Source: Shewanella psychromarinicola
GTDB lineage: Bacteria > Pseudomonadota > Gammaproteobacteria > Enterobacterales > Shewanellaceae
DNA: 64,000 nt
Assembly: GCF_003855155.1 (NCBI RefSeq)
Contig: NZ_CP034073.1
Coordinates: forward strand, 4,526,001-4,590,000
Direction of reading: 5' to 3'
How positions within the stretch are numbered: the first letter of the stretch is position 1; the number at the start of each line of letters is the position of its first letter. The position numbers were made by a program, and so were the translations under genes. The notes beneath the pieces are model-generated. The model made no database searches and was not told where the DNA came from. It saw only the letters and a list, made by a program, of their open reading frames with translations. Below, in pieces: positions 26,940-36,142 of the stretch.

Positions 26940-28433
26940 ATGAATAAATCAGTTAAAAAAGTGGTCATAGCCGGTGGTGGTACAGCAGGTTGGATGGCCG
27001 CGGCCGCCTTTAGCAAACTATTGGGCAAAAACCTTGATATTGTCTTAGTCGAATCCGATGAAATTGGCACTGTCGGTGTGGGCGAAGCCACCATTCCCAC
27101 TCTGCACGTGTTTCATCGCTTACTGGGATTAAAAGAGCAAGATGTGATGGCCGCCACCAACGCCACCTTTAAACTCGGGATTCAATTTGAAAACTGGCAT
27201 GACGTCAATAAAGACTATTTGCACTCATTTGGTTTTTTAGGCAAAGACTGCTGGGCCTGTGGTTTTCAACACTTTTGGCTTAAAGGTCAACAAAAAAACA
27301 TCGTCAGCGAGATTGGTGACTATTGCACTGAACATTTAGCCGCTCGTGAGGGCCGTTTTGCGGTGCTACCAAACCAAGATTACAACCATGCCTACCATAT
27401 GGATGCGAGCCTTTACGCTAAGTTTCTGCGAAAATTTGCAGAGCATCATGGCATGACCCGTATTGAAGGCAAAATTGCCGATGTGTTGCAGCATGAAGAC
27501 AGCGGTAATATTCGCGCATTACAACTTGAAAATGGCGAGCTCATCGAAGGTGATTTATTTATCGATTGCACCGGTTTTAAAGCCTTATTAATCGAGCAAA
27601 CCTTAAATACTGGCTTTGAAGATTGGAGCCATTGGCTCCCGTGCGACAGTGCGATTGCAGTCCAAACAGAGGCGGTGCAAAAACCGATCCCTTACACACG
27701 TTCCATTGCCCGAGAGTCTGGCTGGCAGTGGCGCATTCCGTTGCAAACTCGTACCGGTAATGGCTTAGTATTTTGCAGCAAATATATCTCTGACGCCGAT
27801 GCCACCGAATTGTTACTCAACAATATTGAAGGTAAGCCTATCAATCAACCTCGGGTGATTAAATTCAAAACCGGCACTCGTCGTCAGCATTGGAATAAAA
27901 ACTGTATTGCAGTTGGCTTATCAGCCGGATTTTTAGAGCCGTTAGAATCCACCAGCATTCATATGATCCAACGCAGCATAGTGCGCTTATTGCAGCTGTT
28001 TCCGTCTCATGGGGTTATTCAAGCTGACGTAGATGAATTTAACCAACAAACCAAGATTGAAATCGACAACATTCGCGACTTTATTATTCTGCACTATAAA
28101 GTGACCGACCGTGAAGACAGCCGTTTTTGGCGTTATTGCAAAAACATGCCGATCCCAGCCTCATTACAACATCGTATCGACATGTTTAGCCAGTCTGGTA
28201 AAGTCTACAAATACGGTAACGAACTCTTTGGTGAGAGCTCGTGGATCCAAGTGATGATGGGCCAAGGTTTACAGCCTAAAGAATATCATCCGATTGTCGA
28301 CATGATGGAAGACGCGGAATTGGCTAGCTTTTTAAACAGCATCAAAGCCACGGTGAAACGTAAAGTCGATACCTTACCTGCCCATCATGACTTTGTGCAG
28401 CATTACTGTAAATCGACGGCGATGCAAGGCTAG
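26940..28433 (+). CDS. Flavin-dependent (tryptophan-type) halogenase 2
   Basis: Second halogenase of the cassette, 497 residues from ATG 26940 (MNKSVKKVV), which has AGGA upstream; an earlier ATG at 26904 lacks one. It has GGGTAGW at 12-18, GVGEATIPT, the catalytic-type Lys78 in TFKLGIQFENW, and an intact WQWRIP motif, so it has every expected catalytic feature. It differs markedly from halogenase 1, so the two are not a recent duplication. It begins 42 bp after the cupin-like gene and ends 5 bp before the DUF6445 gene. Confidence 0.87.
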   Translation: MNKSVKKVVIAGGGTAGWMAAAAFSKLLGKNLDIVLVESDEIGTVGVGEATIPTLHVFHRLLGLKEQDVMAATNATFKLGIQFENWHDVNKDYLHSFGFLGKDCWACGFQHFWLKGQQKNIVSEIGDYCTEHLAAREGRFAVLPNQDYNHAYHMDASLYAKFLRKFAEHHGMTRIEGKIADVLQHEDSGNIRALQLENGELIEGDLFIDCTGFKALLIEQTLNTGFEDWSHWLPCDSAIAVQTEAVQKPIPYTRSIARESGWQWRIPLQTRTGNGLVFCSKYISDADATELLLNNIEGKPINQPRVIKFKTGTRRQHWNKNCIAVGLSAGFLEPLESTSIHMIQRSIVRLLQLFPSHGVIQADVDEFNQQTKIEIDNIRDFIILHYKVTDREDSRFWRYCKNMPIPASLQHRIDMFSQSGKVYKYGNELFGESSWIQVMMGQGLQPKEYHPIVDMMEDAELASFLNSIKATVKRKVDTLPAHHDFVQHYCKSTAMQG

Positions 28434-28438
28434 AGCGG

Positions 28439-29164
28439 ATGTCAGCATCTGAAGCCTCAAAGCCGATCGTTGAGGTCAATAATATTGCACCACAAGTGCA
28501 TTTTATTGGCCAACAACAAACGCCGGTGATAGTGATTGATAACTTTGCAGGAGACATCTCCAAGCTGGTTGATATTGCTATCAACGATAGCCAATTTAAT
28601 CAAGATCAAGGCTCGTATTATCCAGGGCAACGCACATCGTTGCCAAGGCAATATGTCATCGACGTTATCAATGCGGTGTTTCAGTTGATTTATGATGTTT
28701 ATCACATTCCAACTCAGTTACGTTTAAAGCCGCAACAGTGCGTCTATTCACTCATCGATACACAGCCACAAACCCTAGCACCGCTGCAATGCTTGCCCCA
28801 TTTTGACACCCCAAGCCCGCATTACTTCGCCATTTTACATTATCTTAATGATGGCCCACATGGCGACACGGGGTTTTTTAAGCATAATTTGACCGATTAT
28901 GAGCGGATCACCGCGGAAAACATCGACCATTATTTTACCAAAGCGCAACCTTTTCTAGATGCTAAAACACAAACAACACCCAGTTACTTTGTTGCCAGCG
29001 ATGAGCATTACCGCTTGTATCATCAAATAGAATATCGCCCTAATCGCTTAGTTATTTACCCCGGCAATTTGCTTCATTCAACCTTGGTTAATCCACTCAC
29101 CGACATAGATGCTAACCCCAGTTCAGGGCGACTCACCGCCAATATTTTTATTCAGTTTGCATAA
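28439..29164 (+). CDS. DUF6445 family protein, 2OG-oxygenase-like
   Basis: 241-residue protein, last gene of the halogenase cassette, with a stop-to-start gap of 5 bp. LPHFDTPSPHYFAILHYLND holds an HxD pair, and the late RLVIYPGNLLHSTL gives a distal His and a possible Arg. Together these resemble the metal and cosubstrate site of 2-oxoglutarate oxygenases of the prolyl-hydroxylase type. I assign it to DUF6445 from memory of this gene neighbourhood. Function unknown. There is no signal peptide. Confidence 0.7.
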   Translation: MSASEASKPIVEVNNIAPQVHFIGQQQTPVIVIDNFAGDISKLVDIAINDSQFNQDQGSYYPGQRTSLPRQYVIDVINAVFQLIYDVYHIPTQLRLKPQQCVYSLIDTQPQTLAPLQCLPHFDTPSPHYFAILHYLNDGPHGDTGFFKHNLTDYERITAENIDHYFTKAQPFLDAKTQTTPSYFVASDEHYRLYHQIEYRPNRLVIYPGNLLHSTLVNPLTDIDANPSSGRLTANIFIQFA

Positions 29165-29697
29165 CCTCAGCGCAGAATAATATTTGGAATAATGTCCTGT
29201 TATCAAACAGTTCTTTATCCCGCTGGCGGCGTAGTATTGACTTGCTGTGACTCATTTTATGGTGTTTTGTGGAGCGGTTAACGCATCATCTCGCAAAATA
29301 ATTTCATTTAAATGAGCGTGATATAAATCGCCATCACCATTTTGGACGTTGAAAGCTGGATGTTGAAAGCTGGATGTTGAAAGCTAAATATTGAAAGCCG
29401 GATTTTGGACGCTGGAACATAAAGTGGCAAACGGCGCGGTTACATTGTTGGCTGAGCGGCGGGATCGACTCAAGTTGATTTTTGACTCTGAGTTGCATTT
29501 GCGAAGGCGATAATGGCTAACTCTGGGCAAAGGCGATTAATGCGAGTTAACCGTTAGCGCCAACAGGACTAAATATACCCAGCGCCGTTTTTATTGTTAG
29601 TGAGCGTTTTTATTATGTAGAAGTTAAACGGCACTCAATATTGCGAAGATTTACCACTGAATTTTATTTGCCATTGATTTAGGGGTTGCTCGTGCCA
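29165..29697. other. Intergenic region with 14-bp tandem repeats
   Basis: 533 bp between convergent genes. At 29349-29404 a 14-bp unit TTGAAAGCTGGATG occurs four times (two perfect copies, then TTGAAAGCTAAATA and TTGAAAGCCGGATT). A further diverged TTGGACGCTGGAAC follows and a related TTGGACG precedes. I see no gene and no clear terminator. Confidence 0.6.
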
Positions 29698-30246
29698 TTA
29701 GGGATTAGCGCCAATAAATGTCATCAATAACTGACTAAGCTGATGTGCTTCAGTTAGGTTTTTCGACTCAGTCAGTATATGTATGACACATTCAGCAGTA
29801 CATAATCCGCCTTCAATTTGATTGCGTCTTAACGGATATATCGACTTGGACGTGCCCACCAAGGACACTTTAGCGAGTGCTTTTAAATAAGGGCTTTGAT
29901 TAAACATCTTGCGCGCTTCTTGCCATGTTGCATCAATGATGACTAAATACTCATATGACGGTTGATGTAACGGCTGATCTACCCGCGAAGGTACCTCAAC
30001 ATTAGCCAATGTGTCAGCACTTGGAAACACTAAGCCCACTTTACCGGCTTCTATCGCACTCAATAATGCAGCATCTGGCTGTTTACGATGCCACTCAACC
30101 ACACGAACACGTTCGCCCAGCACTTTTGTTACCAACTGCCCAGTATTATTGGCTCGCAACACTTCTCGAGGATGGGTCAACAAAATGATATTCACAACAA
30201 TACTTAATCCACACAATGATCTAAGCCAGAAATGTAACACACTCAT
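29698..30246 (-). CDS. DTW-domain tRNA-uridine aminocarboxypropyltransferase-like protein
   Basis: Predicted to transfer the 3-amino-3-carboxypropyl group from SAM to a tRNA uridine (acp3U), as TapT does. The 182-residue protein has IILLTHPREVLRANNTGQL, the name-giving DATWQEARKMF (near 101-111) and the family end motif region SIYPLRRNQIEGGLCTAECV. Relatives usually begin with a four-Cys zinc cluster. Here only one Cys remains in HFWLRSLCGLS, so the N-terminus may be degenerate or mis-started. A different S-adenosyl-based activity is possible. Confidence 0.7.
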   Translation of the reverse strand: MSVLHFWLRSLCGLSIVVNIILLTHPREVLRANNTGQLVTKVLGERVRVVEWHRKQPDAALLSAIEAGKVGLVFPSADTLANVEVPSRVDQPLHQPSYEYLVIIDATWQEARKMFNQSPYLKALAKVSLVGTSKSIYPLRRNQIEGGLCTAECVIHILTESKNLTEAHQLSQLLMTFIGANP

Positions 30247-30575
30247 GCAAAAACGATAACGATAACGATACCCAAACGACCTCGAAAGGCAGTATTGAGC
30301 ATGTCGACAGGATAGATCCCTAGGAATAGAGCGCCTATAGCGGCTAGAGCGACCTTCGGTTTGCTAGGTTCTAGTGACAGCTTCGCTGCTAAGATTTTAT
30401 AGCCTCTAGCCGCGCAGCGTCCTAGCATCTAGGCCTTTTGCTTCGCTTTTAGCCTATATCTTAACGTTAGATGTATACCGTCAGCACAAGGTTCCATTGT
30501 GACCTTAGCTTTAGTACCTTAAAAGCAACAATTTAGGATATAATCCCATCCCTTAACCCAAGTTGAAGTGAGTTA
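30247..30575. repeat. Intergenic CTAG/GCTTCGCT repeat region
   Basis: 329 bp with a hexanucleotide run (CGATAA repeated, 30247-30270). After it comes a patchwork of GGCTAGAGCGACC, AGCTTCGCTGCTAAG, CCTCTAGCCGCGCAGCG and TAGCATCTAGGCC. Related words recur at 47160-47208 and 63121-63540, so this is a dispersed intergenic repeat of the organism. The lysE promoter must lie near its right end. Confidence 0.5.
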
Positions 30576-31190
30576 ATGATATTCCAGCAAGTTATCGGGC
30601 TATTTTTCACCATGCTCATTTTAGCGATGGTCCCCGGTCCGGCGGTTTTTGCGGTGGTGTCGCGCTCATTCTCAAATGGGTTTACACATGGGGCTGCGAT
30701 GACCTTTGGGGTGCTGCTCGGAGATTTTCTGTATATCCTGTTAGCACTGTTTGGTTTATCGGCGATTGCTCACGCTATGGGGCCAGCGTTCGAGCTGATA
30801 AAATACGCCAGTGCGCTGTATTTATGCTGGCTTGGGGTCAGCATGTTGCGCACTACAGCAAACGGCGTGCAATTAGCCGCCGCGCCGAAAGTCAATCTGG
30901 CCAAAAATTTATTAACCAGTATTATAATCGCCTTAGGCAACCCTAAAGCATTGATATTTTATGTCAGTTTTTTCCCTGCTTTTGTGCCGATGAACCAAGT
31001 AGACTTTACCGATGTCATTATCATACTAACCATTGCAGCCCTCTCTTTTGGTTCAGTTAATCTCACTTATGCTTATTTGGCATCAAGTGCAAAACAGGTA
31101 TTTACCTCCCCTAAGGCGGCAACGATAATGAATCGTACTGCAGGCAGTATTATGTTGATTGCTGGCATATTGATAGCCATAAATATATAG
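30576..31190 (+). CDS. LysE/RhtB family exporter
   Basis: Inner-membrane amino-acid or small-molecule exporter of 204 residues with about six hydrophobic segments. The N-terminal signature MLILAMVPGPAVFAVVSRSF and the GAAMTFGVLLGDF segment are diagnostic of LysE/RhtB, with GNPKALIFYVSFFPAFV in the middle. It lies 9 bp upstream of the oxidoreductase gene, so the two form an operon. The substrate cannot be told from sequence. Confidence 0.9.
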   Translation: MIFQQVIGLFFTMLILAMVPGPAVFAVVSRSFSNGFTHGAAMTFGVLLGDFLYILLALFGLSAIAHAMGPAFELIKYASALYLCWLGVSMLRTTANGVQLAAAPKVNLAKNLLTSIIIALGNPKALIFYVSFFPAFVPMNQVDFTDVIIILTIAALSFGSVNLTYAYLASSAKQVFTSPKAATIMNRTAGSIMLIAGILIAINI

Positions 31191-31199
31191 GATGTTGCA

Positions 31200-32213
31200 A
31201 TGACCGCGCTACGCTTTGCCCCATTGACGTTAATCAATGGATTAACCTTAAAAAACCGTGTTGTGGTGCCACCAATGGCATCGCAAACCGCAGACAATAA
31301 TGGCTTGGCCACCGAGCAAACCCTAACTCATTATCAAAACCTAGCCCAATCGGGTGCTGGGCTGGTGATGGTTGAATACAGCCACGTCAATCTTGCTGGT
31401 CGCAGTGAATCGAATCAATTAGGCGCTCATGATGATGCCTGCATTGCGGGACTTAGCATCATCGCTAGCGCGTTACACCATGCAGGCGCGACAACAGGTC
31501 TACAAATTACCCATTGTGGCGGTAAAGACAGTGCAGGAATTAGCTCAGATGTGATGGGCCCTTCAGGCATTACAGTGCCAGCCTATGACCGCGTATTGCC
31601 GACACCAAGAGCAATGACACTCGATGACATAGCACAATGGCAGCAAGACTTTGTGAGTGCCGCTATTCGTGCCGATAAAGCGGGTTTTGATTTAGTCGAA
31701 ATTCATTGTGCCCATGGCTACGGCATTAATCAGTGGTTATCGCCATTGACCAATCAACGTGATGATCAATATGGTGGTAGCCTTGAAAACCGAACTCGAA
31801 TTTTGCTAGAAATTGTCCGCGCAATAAAACAAGCCACGCCAAGATTGGCTGTGATGACGCGGATCCCTGGTCAAGATGGCTATCCAGGTGGATTATCCCA
31901 TACGGATATGGGTCAAGTCGCTCAGTGGTTAGTGGGTGCTGGGGTTGAAATTTTGAATGTATCATCGGGAATTGGTGGTTGGAATCGGCCTAAAGATAAA
32001 CGTGGCGAAGGTTTTTTAGTTGACGATGCCGCGCCGCTTAAAGGCAAAACCTCAGCTGCCGTCATTGGCGTAGGCGGTATTGAAACGGTTGATTATATTG
32101 AGACCATACTCGCCACAAAACAAGTTGATCTTGTTGCCGTTGGTCGCGCTATTTTGGCCGGACCCGGTGAATTTGCCGCGCGGGTGATGGTGACCGAATT
32201 AGCCTTGAGTTAA
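31200..32213 (+). CDS. Old-yellow-enzyme-type NADH:flavin oxidoreductase
   Basis: FMN-dependent ene-reductase-like enzyme of 337 residues with a TIM-barrel. Visible motifs are LKNRVVVPPMAS near the N-terminus, HCAHGYGINQWLSPLTNQRD (substrate/FMN site, near 165-184) followed by DDQYGGSLENRTR, and VGVGGIETVDYIE with VAVGRAILAGP at the phosphate site. It resembles the YqjM/NamA branch. The typical substrate is an alpha,beta-unsaturated carbonyl compound. It is coupled to the LysE exporter gene. The HxxH pair here is H165/H168 in the position where many relatives have His/Asn or His/His. Confidence 0.88.
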   Translation: MTALRFAPLTLINGLTLKNRVVVPPMASQTADNNGLATEQTLTHYQNLAQSGAGLVMVEYSHVNLAGRSESNQLGAHDDACIAGLSIIASALHHAGATTGLQITHCGGKDSAGISSDVMGPSGITVPAYDRVLPTPRAMTLDDIAQWQQDFVSAAIRADKAGFDLVEIHCAHGYGINQWLSPLTNQRDDQYGGSLENRTRILLEIVRAIKQATPRLAVMTRIPGQDGYPGGLSHTDMGQVAQWLVGAGVEILNVSSGIGGWNRPKDKRGEGFLVDDAAPLKGKTSAAVIGVGGIETVDYIETILATKQVDLVAVGRAILAGPGEFAARVMVTELALS

Positions 32214-32225
32214 CGCGAAAGACGA

Positions 32226-32624
32226 TTAATCTTTAATGAGATCAGCATCGACATTACTGCCGGCGACACTGTCGGCGACACTGTCGGCATTAATTTTAAT
32301 AATCCCCTTAAAAATCAGCGGGTAGCGTCTTACTCGCAGCGCAATATTATCATCACTCATCACTTGGCGATACAAGAGTTCGATGTCGTTATCGTCTTCA
32401 AACACCAACAATAAACGATCAATTGCCGTGTGCAGACCTTTTTTCAGATATGGCTGTGCTTGAAACTGAGCAATATTGTACCTAACAATGGCTATCTTTT
32501 CAGGGTGACGCCGAAGCTCGGCAAACACTTGCTCAAAATACGTCATATGCTGAGCAGGTGTTGTGTGATTTGAGCGCCGTTGTCTTGGCGCTGATGAGCC
32601 TCGCTTAAAGTATACTGGCGGCAA
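32226..32624 (-). CDS. Hypothetical protein, unknown family
   Basis: 132 residues from a TTG at 32624 that has GAGG upstream; an ATG at 32546 (MTYFEQVF) gives a 106-residue form with no good ribosome site. The middle is amphipathic and probably helical (FAELRRHPEKIAIVRYNIAQF). The C-terminal tail repeats ADSVADSVAGS, encoded by a duplicated CGACACTGTCGG. No signal or membrane segment is seen. It is convergent with the oxidoreductase gene. I do not recognise it. Confidence 0.6.
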   Translation of the reverse strand: MPPVYFKRGSSAPRQRRSNHTTPAQHMTYFEQVFAELRRHPEKIAIVRYNIAQFQAQPYLKKGLHTAIDRLLLVFEDDNDIELLYRQVMSDDNIALRVRRYPLIFKGIIKINADSVADSVAGSNVDADLIKD

Positions 32625-32683
32625 TAGCGTTACCTCATCAAGCCTTAAACTTATACAATTAGCATAGACTCAATAGCAGCAAA

Positions 32684-35600
32684 CTAGCTTAATAGAGCCA
32701 TTAAATCGTCGGCATTACCTTGCCATGGACCTTGAGTGCCATCGGATAAAATACTGTCAGCTAAACCTTGTTTGTGCTGCTGCATTTCCTGGATTTTTTC
32801 TTCCACTGTGCCTTGGGCAATCAGTTTATAAACAAACACCGGATTTACCTGACCAATACGATGAGCGCGATCGGTGGCTTGTCTTTCAGCAGCGGGGTTC
32901 CACCAAGGATCGAAGTGGATCACGGTATCGGCAGCGGTTAAATTCAACCCGGTTCCGCCGGCTTTTAAACTGATTAAAAACACCGTGTTATCACCCTCTT
33001 GAAACGCATCAATTTGGGTTTGGCGATCACGAGTTTGGCCGGTCAATTTGCTATAACTAATGGACAATCGTTTTAACTCATCTTCAATGAGCGCTAACAT
33101 GCCGGTAAATTGACTGAAGATAAGAATTTTACGACCCTCTTCAATCATTTCTGGTAGGGTTTGTATTAACCACGTCATTTTAGCGTTATCTTTGACTTGT
33201 TGCGCTTGTTCAAGTTTAACTAAACGGGGATCGCAGCAGGCCTGACGTAACTTCAGCAAAGCATCTAAAAACTCAATATGACTGCTTGATACGCCTTTTT
33301 TGGCAAACAACTCACGCAGCTTTTTCTCCATCACTAAGCGGATAGACTCGTACAAATTACGTTGGTCTTTTTCCAGTTCCAAGGTTTGAATTATCACGGT
33401 TTTTTCGGGTAATTCTGATACCACTTCTTTTTTTGTACGGCGCAGCATAAACGGCGCAATACGTTTACTCAGAAGCACTGATTTCTCAACATCGGCTTGC
33501 TTTTCAATCGGGCCACGGAACTGTTTATTAAAGTAGGTGTGCTGCCCTAATAAGCCTGGCAGACAAAAATCCATCAATGACTTCAATTCGCCTAAATGGT
33601 TTTCAAGCGGCGTGCCTGACAAACATAAACGGAAGCGGCCTCTAAGGGTTTTAATGACTTGGCTGACTTTGGCTTGAGCATTTTTAATCTGTTGTGCTTC
33701 GTCCAAAATAATATGGTCGAACACATATTCACTGTAAATGGATTCATCACGCAGCATTAATGGATACGTAGTTACCACCACATCAAACTCGCTAATGTGA
33801 TCTAATAATGGCTGGCGTTTGTTACCGTGGATCACCACCACATTCAACGACGGAGCAAATTTATTGGCTTCTTTTAACCAGTTGCCGACTAAGCTAGTGG
33901 GACAAACAATTAAACTGGTGCGATGCTCGGTGGCCTCTTGCTTAGCTTTAAGTAAAAAAGCCAAAGCTTGAACCGTTTTGCCTAAGCCCATGTCATCGGC
34001 CAAAATACCACCTAATTGATATTCTTTAAGAAAACACAACCAATCATAACCCTGCTTTTGATAATCACGTAACGTCGCATTTAAGCCATCGGGTAACGCA
34101 ATCGGGATCACCCCTTTAAACTCTGCCAGTTTAGTGGCTAAATTGCGCACTCGCTCGCCATTAAGTAACCGTACATCGCTGGCCGATAAATCATTCAAAA
34201 TATGGGCACGGTTACGTGGTATCGCGATAACATCGCCAGAATTACGATGAAATAGTTCTTGGATAATGCTGATCAGTGGCTTAATGGTTTTGGCTTTAAT
34301 TTTAATAAATCCGCCATTCGGGCCGGGTAAAATTAATTCATCATCATCGGCTGGCTCACCATTTTGTTGCAACCAACGAGCCACTAAGGCCAATAACGGC
34401 ACACTTTGACCATCGATATCGGCGCTGAGTGATAATGAAAACCACCCTGACTCATCATCGTCGACTAAGTCGACATCTAACTGCGCATCGGTGATTTGTA
34501 AGTCAAAGTCATCATCAAACTGAATCTCCATGCCTAATGCACTTAATGCATCAAAACCATCACTGGTTAACTCAGACCATTCGAAGATTGACTCAGGTAG
34601 TAAGCCAACACTGACATAATAGGGTTGCTGTGAACTGGCCAGCACAGGATCAGGTTCAAGGGTAATCAAGCCGATATCAGTTAATGACTGCAGCGCGGTT
34701 AACTCTTGATCTACATGCCGATGCACTTGATATTGCACCTGATTTTTTTTAACTAGACTAATACGTTCAGGTTTAGTTGAGGCATTAAAGATTATGTCAC
34801 CGTAACAATGATCAACCCGAATAACCGGTTGCATAATCTGACTACTGCTAAAAAACTCACGAGTAAAGGTTAAGCGAGTATTCAGAGGTTCAGTAATCTC
34901 ACAAAAATCAATTTCACTTGGCACTGGTACCGTTTTAGGTGAAAAGTGCTGTAGCATTTTATGGCTAATGGCATCCACTTGAGCAAGAGGAACTGGCGGC
35001 ATATGTTGCAGCAAACTCAACTTTTTAATCGGTAAATCAGTGTCTATTTTGCCTAAGCGCAGATAGTCTAATTCAACATACAATGGTGGCTCGGTAGCAA
35101 TAAATTCCCAGTTATCCAACCCAGGCATGCGCATTTGCATTTGGGTGTGTTTTTTATCAAGTTCGCACCAAATAAACTCTGGCGTAATGGATTTAGCCCA
35201 CGTCAATGGAGTACGATTTTCTTCCCAAAAACACACTTCGGCAGCGAGCATTTTCGTGACCGCTAAAAATGAAATTTCGCCTTCGATGTAAATTTTAGAA
35301 CCATGGTTATTTGACGACAACAACAAGCTAATAATTTGTTTATCTTCAGGATCAATCCACCACGGAATACTATAACGGATATCGGTCAGAGCCAGCTTAC
35401 CGCCTTTATTATATTGACCTTTTTTATTTAATTTACTGCGTTTAAATTCAACAAAAATACCGTGAGGATCACTGGACAGCACATAGATAATGCGGTCTTT
35501 GTCTTCTTGATCGTCATCATCAAACTCAGCAACTGTTTTTTGCTCGTCAAGTTGGCGCAGCCATTGGTTAATACGTTGCTCTTCAACCGGTTTTTTATCA

Positions 35601-35899
35601 ACCAGTGCCAGCATCGCCGCGGCAACATGTTTACAGTTGGTTCTGACAGGACAAGTACAATGAGATCGCATCACAATCTTGTGATTAACATTCACAAGGG
35701 TAATTTCTTGCCGATACGGTTCTGCAGCAGATCCTTCAACATAAGCTTCAATGTCATGGTTATCACTGCTAGCAGTCACTTCGAGCACTCGGCCTTGGAT
35801 CAAATAGTTTTGAGCTTTTTGAATTTGCGTGGCCGAAAACAGTTTCGCAATCATCTCTAATGAAAGCTTAATGGGGAGATTAAACAGTTTCGCCGACAT
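32684..35899 (-). CDS. SWIM-domain SNF2-family helicase
   Basis: Large ATP-dependent DNA translocase of 1071 residues. The N-terminal SWIM zinc finger is CTCPVRTNCKH (about residues 81-91). A long linker domain follows, then the SNF2 ATPase: DDMGLGKTVQALAFLLK (Walker A, about 640), DEAQ box in HIILDEAQQIKNAQ, SGTPLENHLGELKSL, and the helicase C half with FSQF, LISLKAGGTGLNLT and ATDRAHRIGQ. This is the common bacterial HepA/SNF2 type, a probable chromatin- or transcription-recycling factor of unknown substrate. I take ATG 35899 over a TTG three bases upstream. Standing alone, it shows no partner genes of DISARM or other defence systems. Confidence 0.9.
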   Translation of the reverse strand: MSAKLFNLPIKLSLEMIAKLFSATQIQKAQNYLIQGRVLEVTASSDNHDIEAYVEGSAAEPYRQEITLVNVNHKIVMRSHCTCPVRTNCKHVAAAMLALVDKKPVEEQRINQWLRQLDEQKTVAEFDDDDQEDKDRIIYVLSSDPHGIFVEFKRSKLNKKGQYNKGGKLALTDIRYSIPWWIDPEDKQIISLLLSSNNHGSKIYIEGEISFLAVTKMLAAEVCFWEENRTPLTWAKSITPEFIWCELDKKHTQMQMRMPGLDNWEFIATEPPLYVELDYLRLGKIDTDLPIKKLSLLQHMPPVPLAQVDAISHKMLQHFSPKTVPVPSEIDFCEITEPLNTRLTFTREFFSSSQIMQPVIRVDHCYGDIIFNASTKPERISLVKKNQVQYQVHRHVDQELTALQSLTDIGLITLEPDPVLASSQQPYYVSVGLLPESIFEWSELTSDGFDALSALGMEIQFDDDFDLQITDAQLDVDLVDDDESGWFSLSLSADIDGQSVPLLALVARWLQQNGEPADDDELILPGPNGGFIKIKAKTIKPLISIIQELFHRNSGDVIAIPRNRAHILNDLSASDVRLLNGERVRNLATKLAEFKGVIPIALPDGLNATLRDYQKQGYDWLCFLKEYQLGGILADDMGLGKTVQALAFLLKAKQEATEHRTSLIVCPTSLVGNWLKEANKFAPSLNVVVIHGNKRQPLLDHISEFDVVVTTYPLMLRDESIYSEYVFDHIILDEAQQIKNAQAKVSQVIKTLRGRFRLCLSGTPLENHLGELKSLMDFCLPGLLGQHTYFNKQFRGPIEKQADVEKSVLLSKRIAPFMLRRTKKEVVSELPEKTVIIQTLELEKDQRNLYESIRLVMEKKLRELFAKKGVSSSHIEFLDALLKLRQACCDPRLVKLEQAQQVKDNAKMTWLIQTLPEMIEEGRKILIFSQFTGMLALIEDELKRLSISYSKLTGQTRDRQTQIDAFQEGDNTVFLISLKAGGTGLNLTAADTVIHFDPWWNPAAERQATDRAHRIGQVNPVFVYKLIAQGTVEEKIQEMQQHKQGLADSILSDGTQGPWQGNADDLMALLS

Positions 35900-36142
35900 C
35901 AATATACCTAATAAAACCGCAGCAAAATAAACCGTGGCTGCTGATAAAAAAGTTAACTTGTCATTCTATGGGAGAAAGCGCGCAATATCTAGGGTTTGCT
36001 GAACTATTGAACATAAATCTTGCTCAAATTGATTATATTATTGCAATTGCGCAGCTAAGGCTTCGCCAAAGCACAACAAAGGTTGAAAAGTGCTTTTGAT
36101 ACGAGATTAAACAGAAAAAAGTTTACCCTTATCAGATGAGTG

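Noticed and set aside
32684..35899. SNF2 helicase as part of a phage-defence island
   Set aside because: No methyltransferase, PLD nuclease or other defence partner adjoins it; SWIM-SNF2 proteins of this type are common chromosomal genes.
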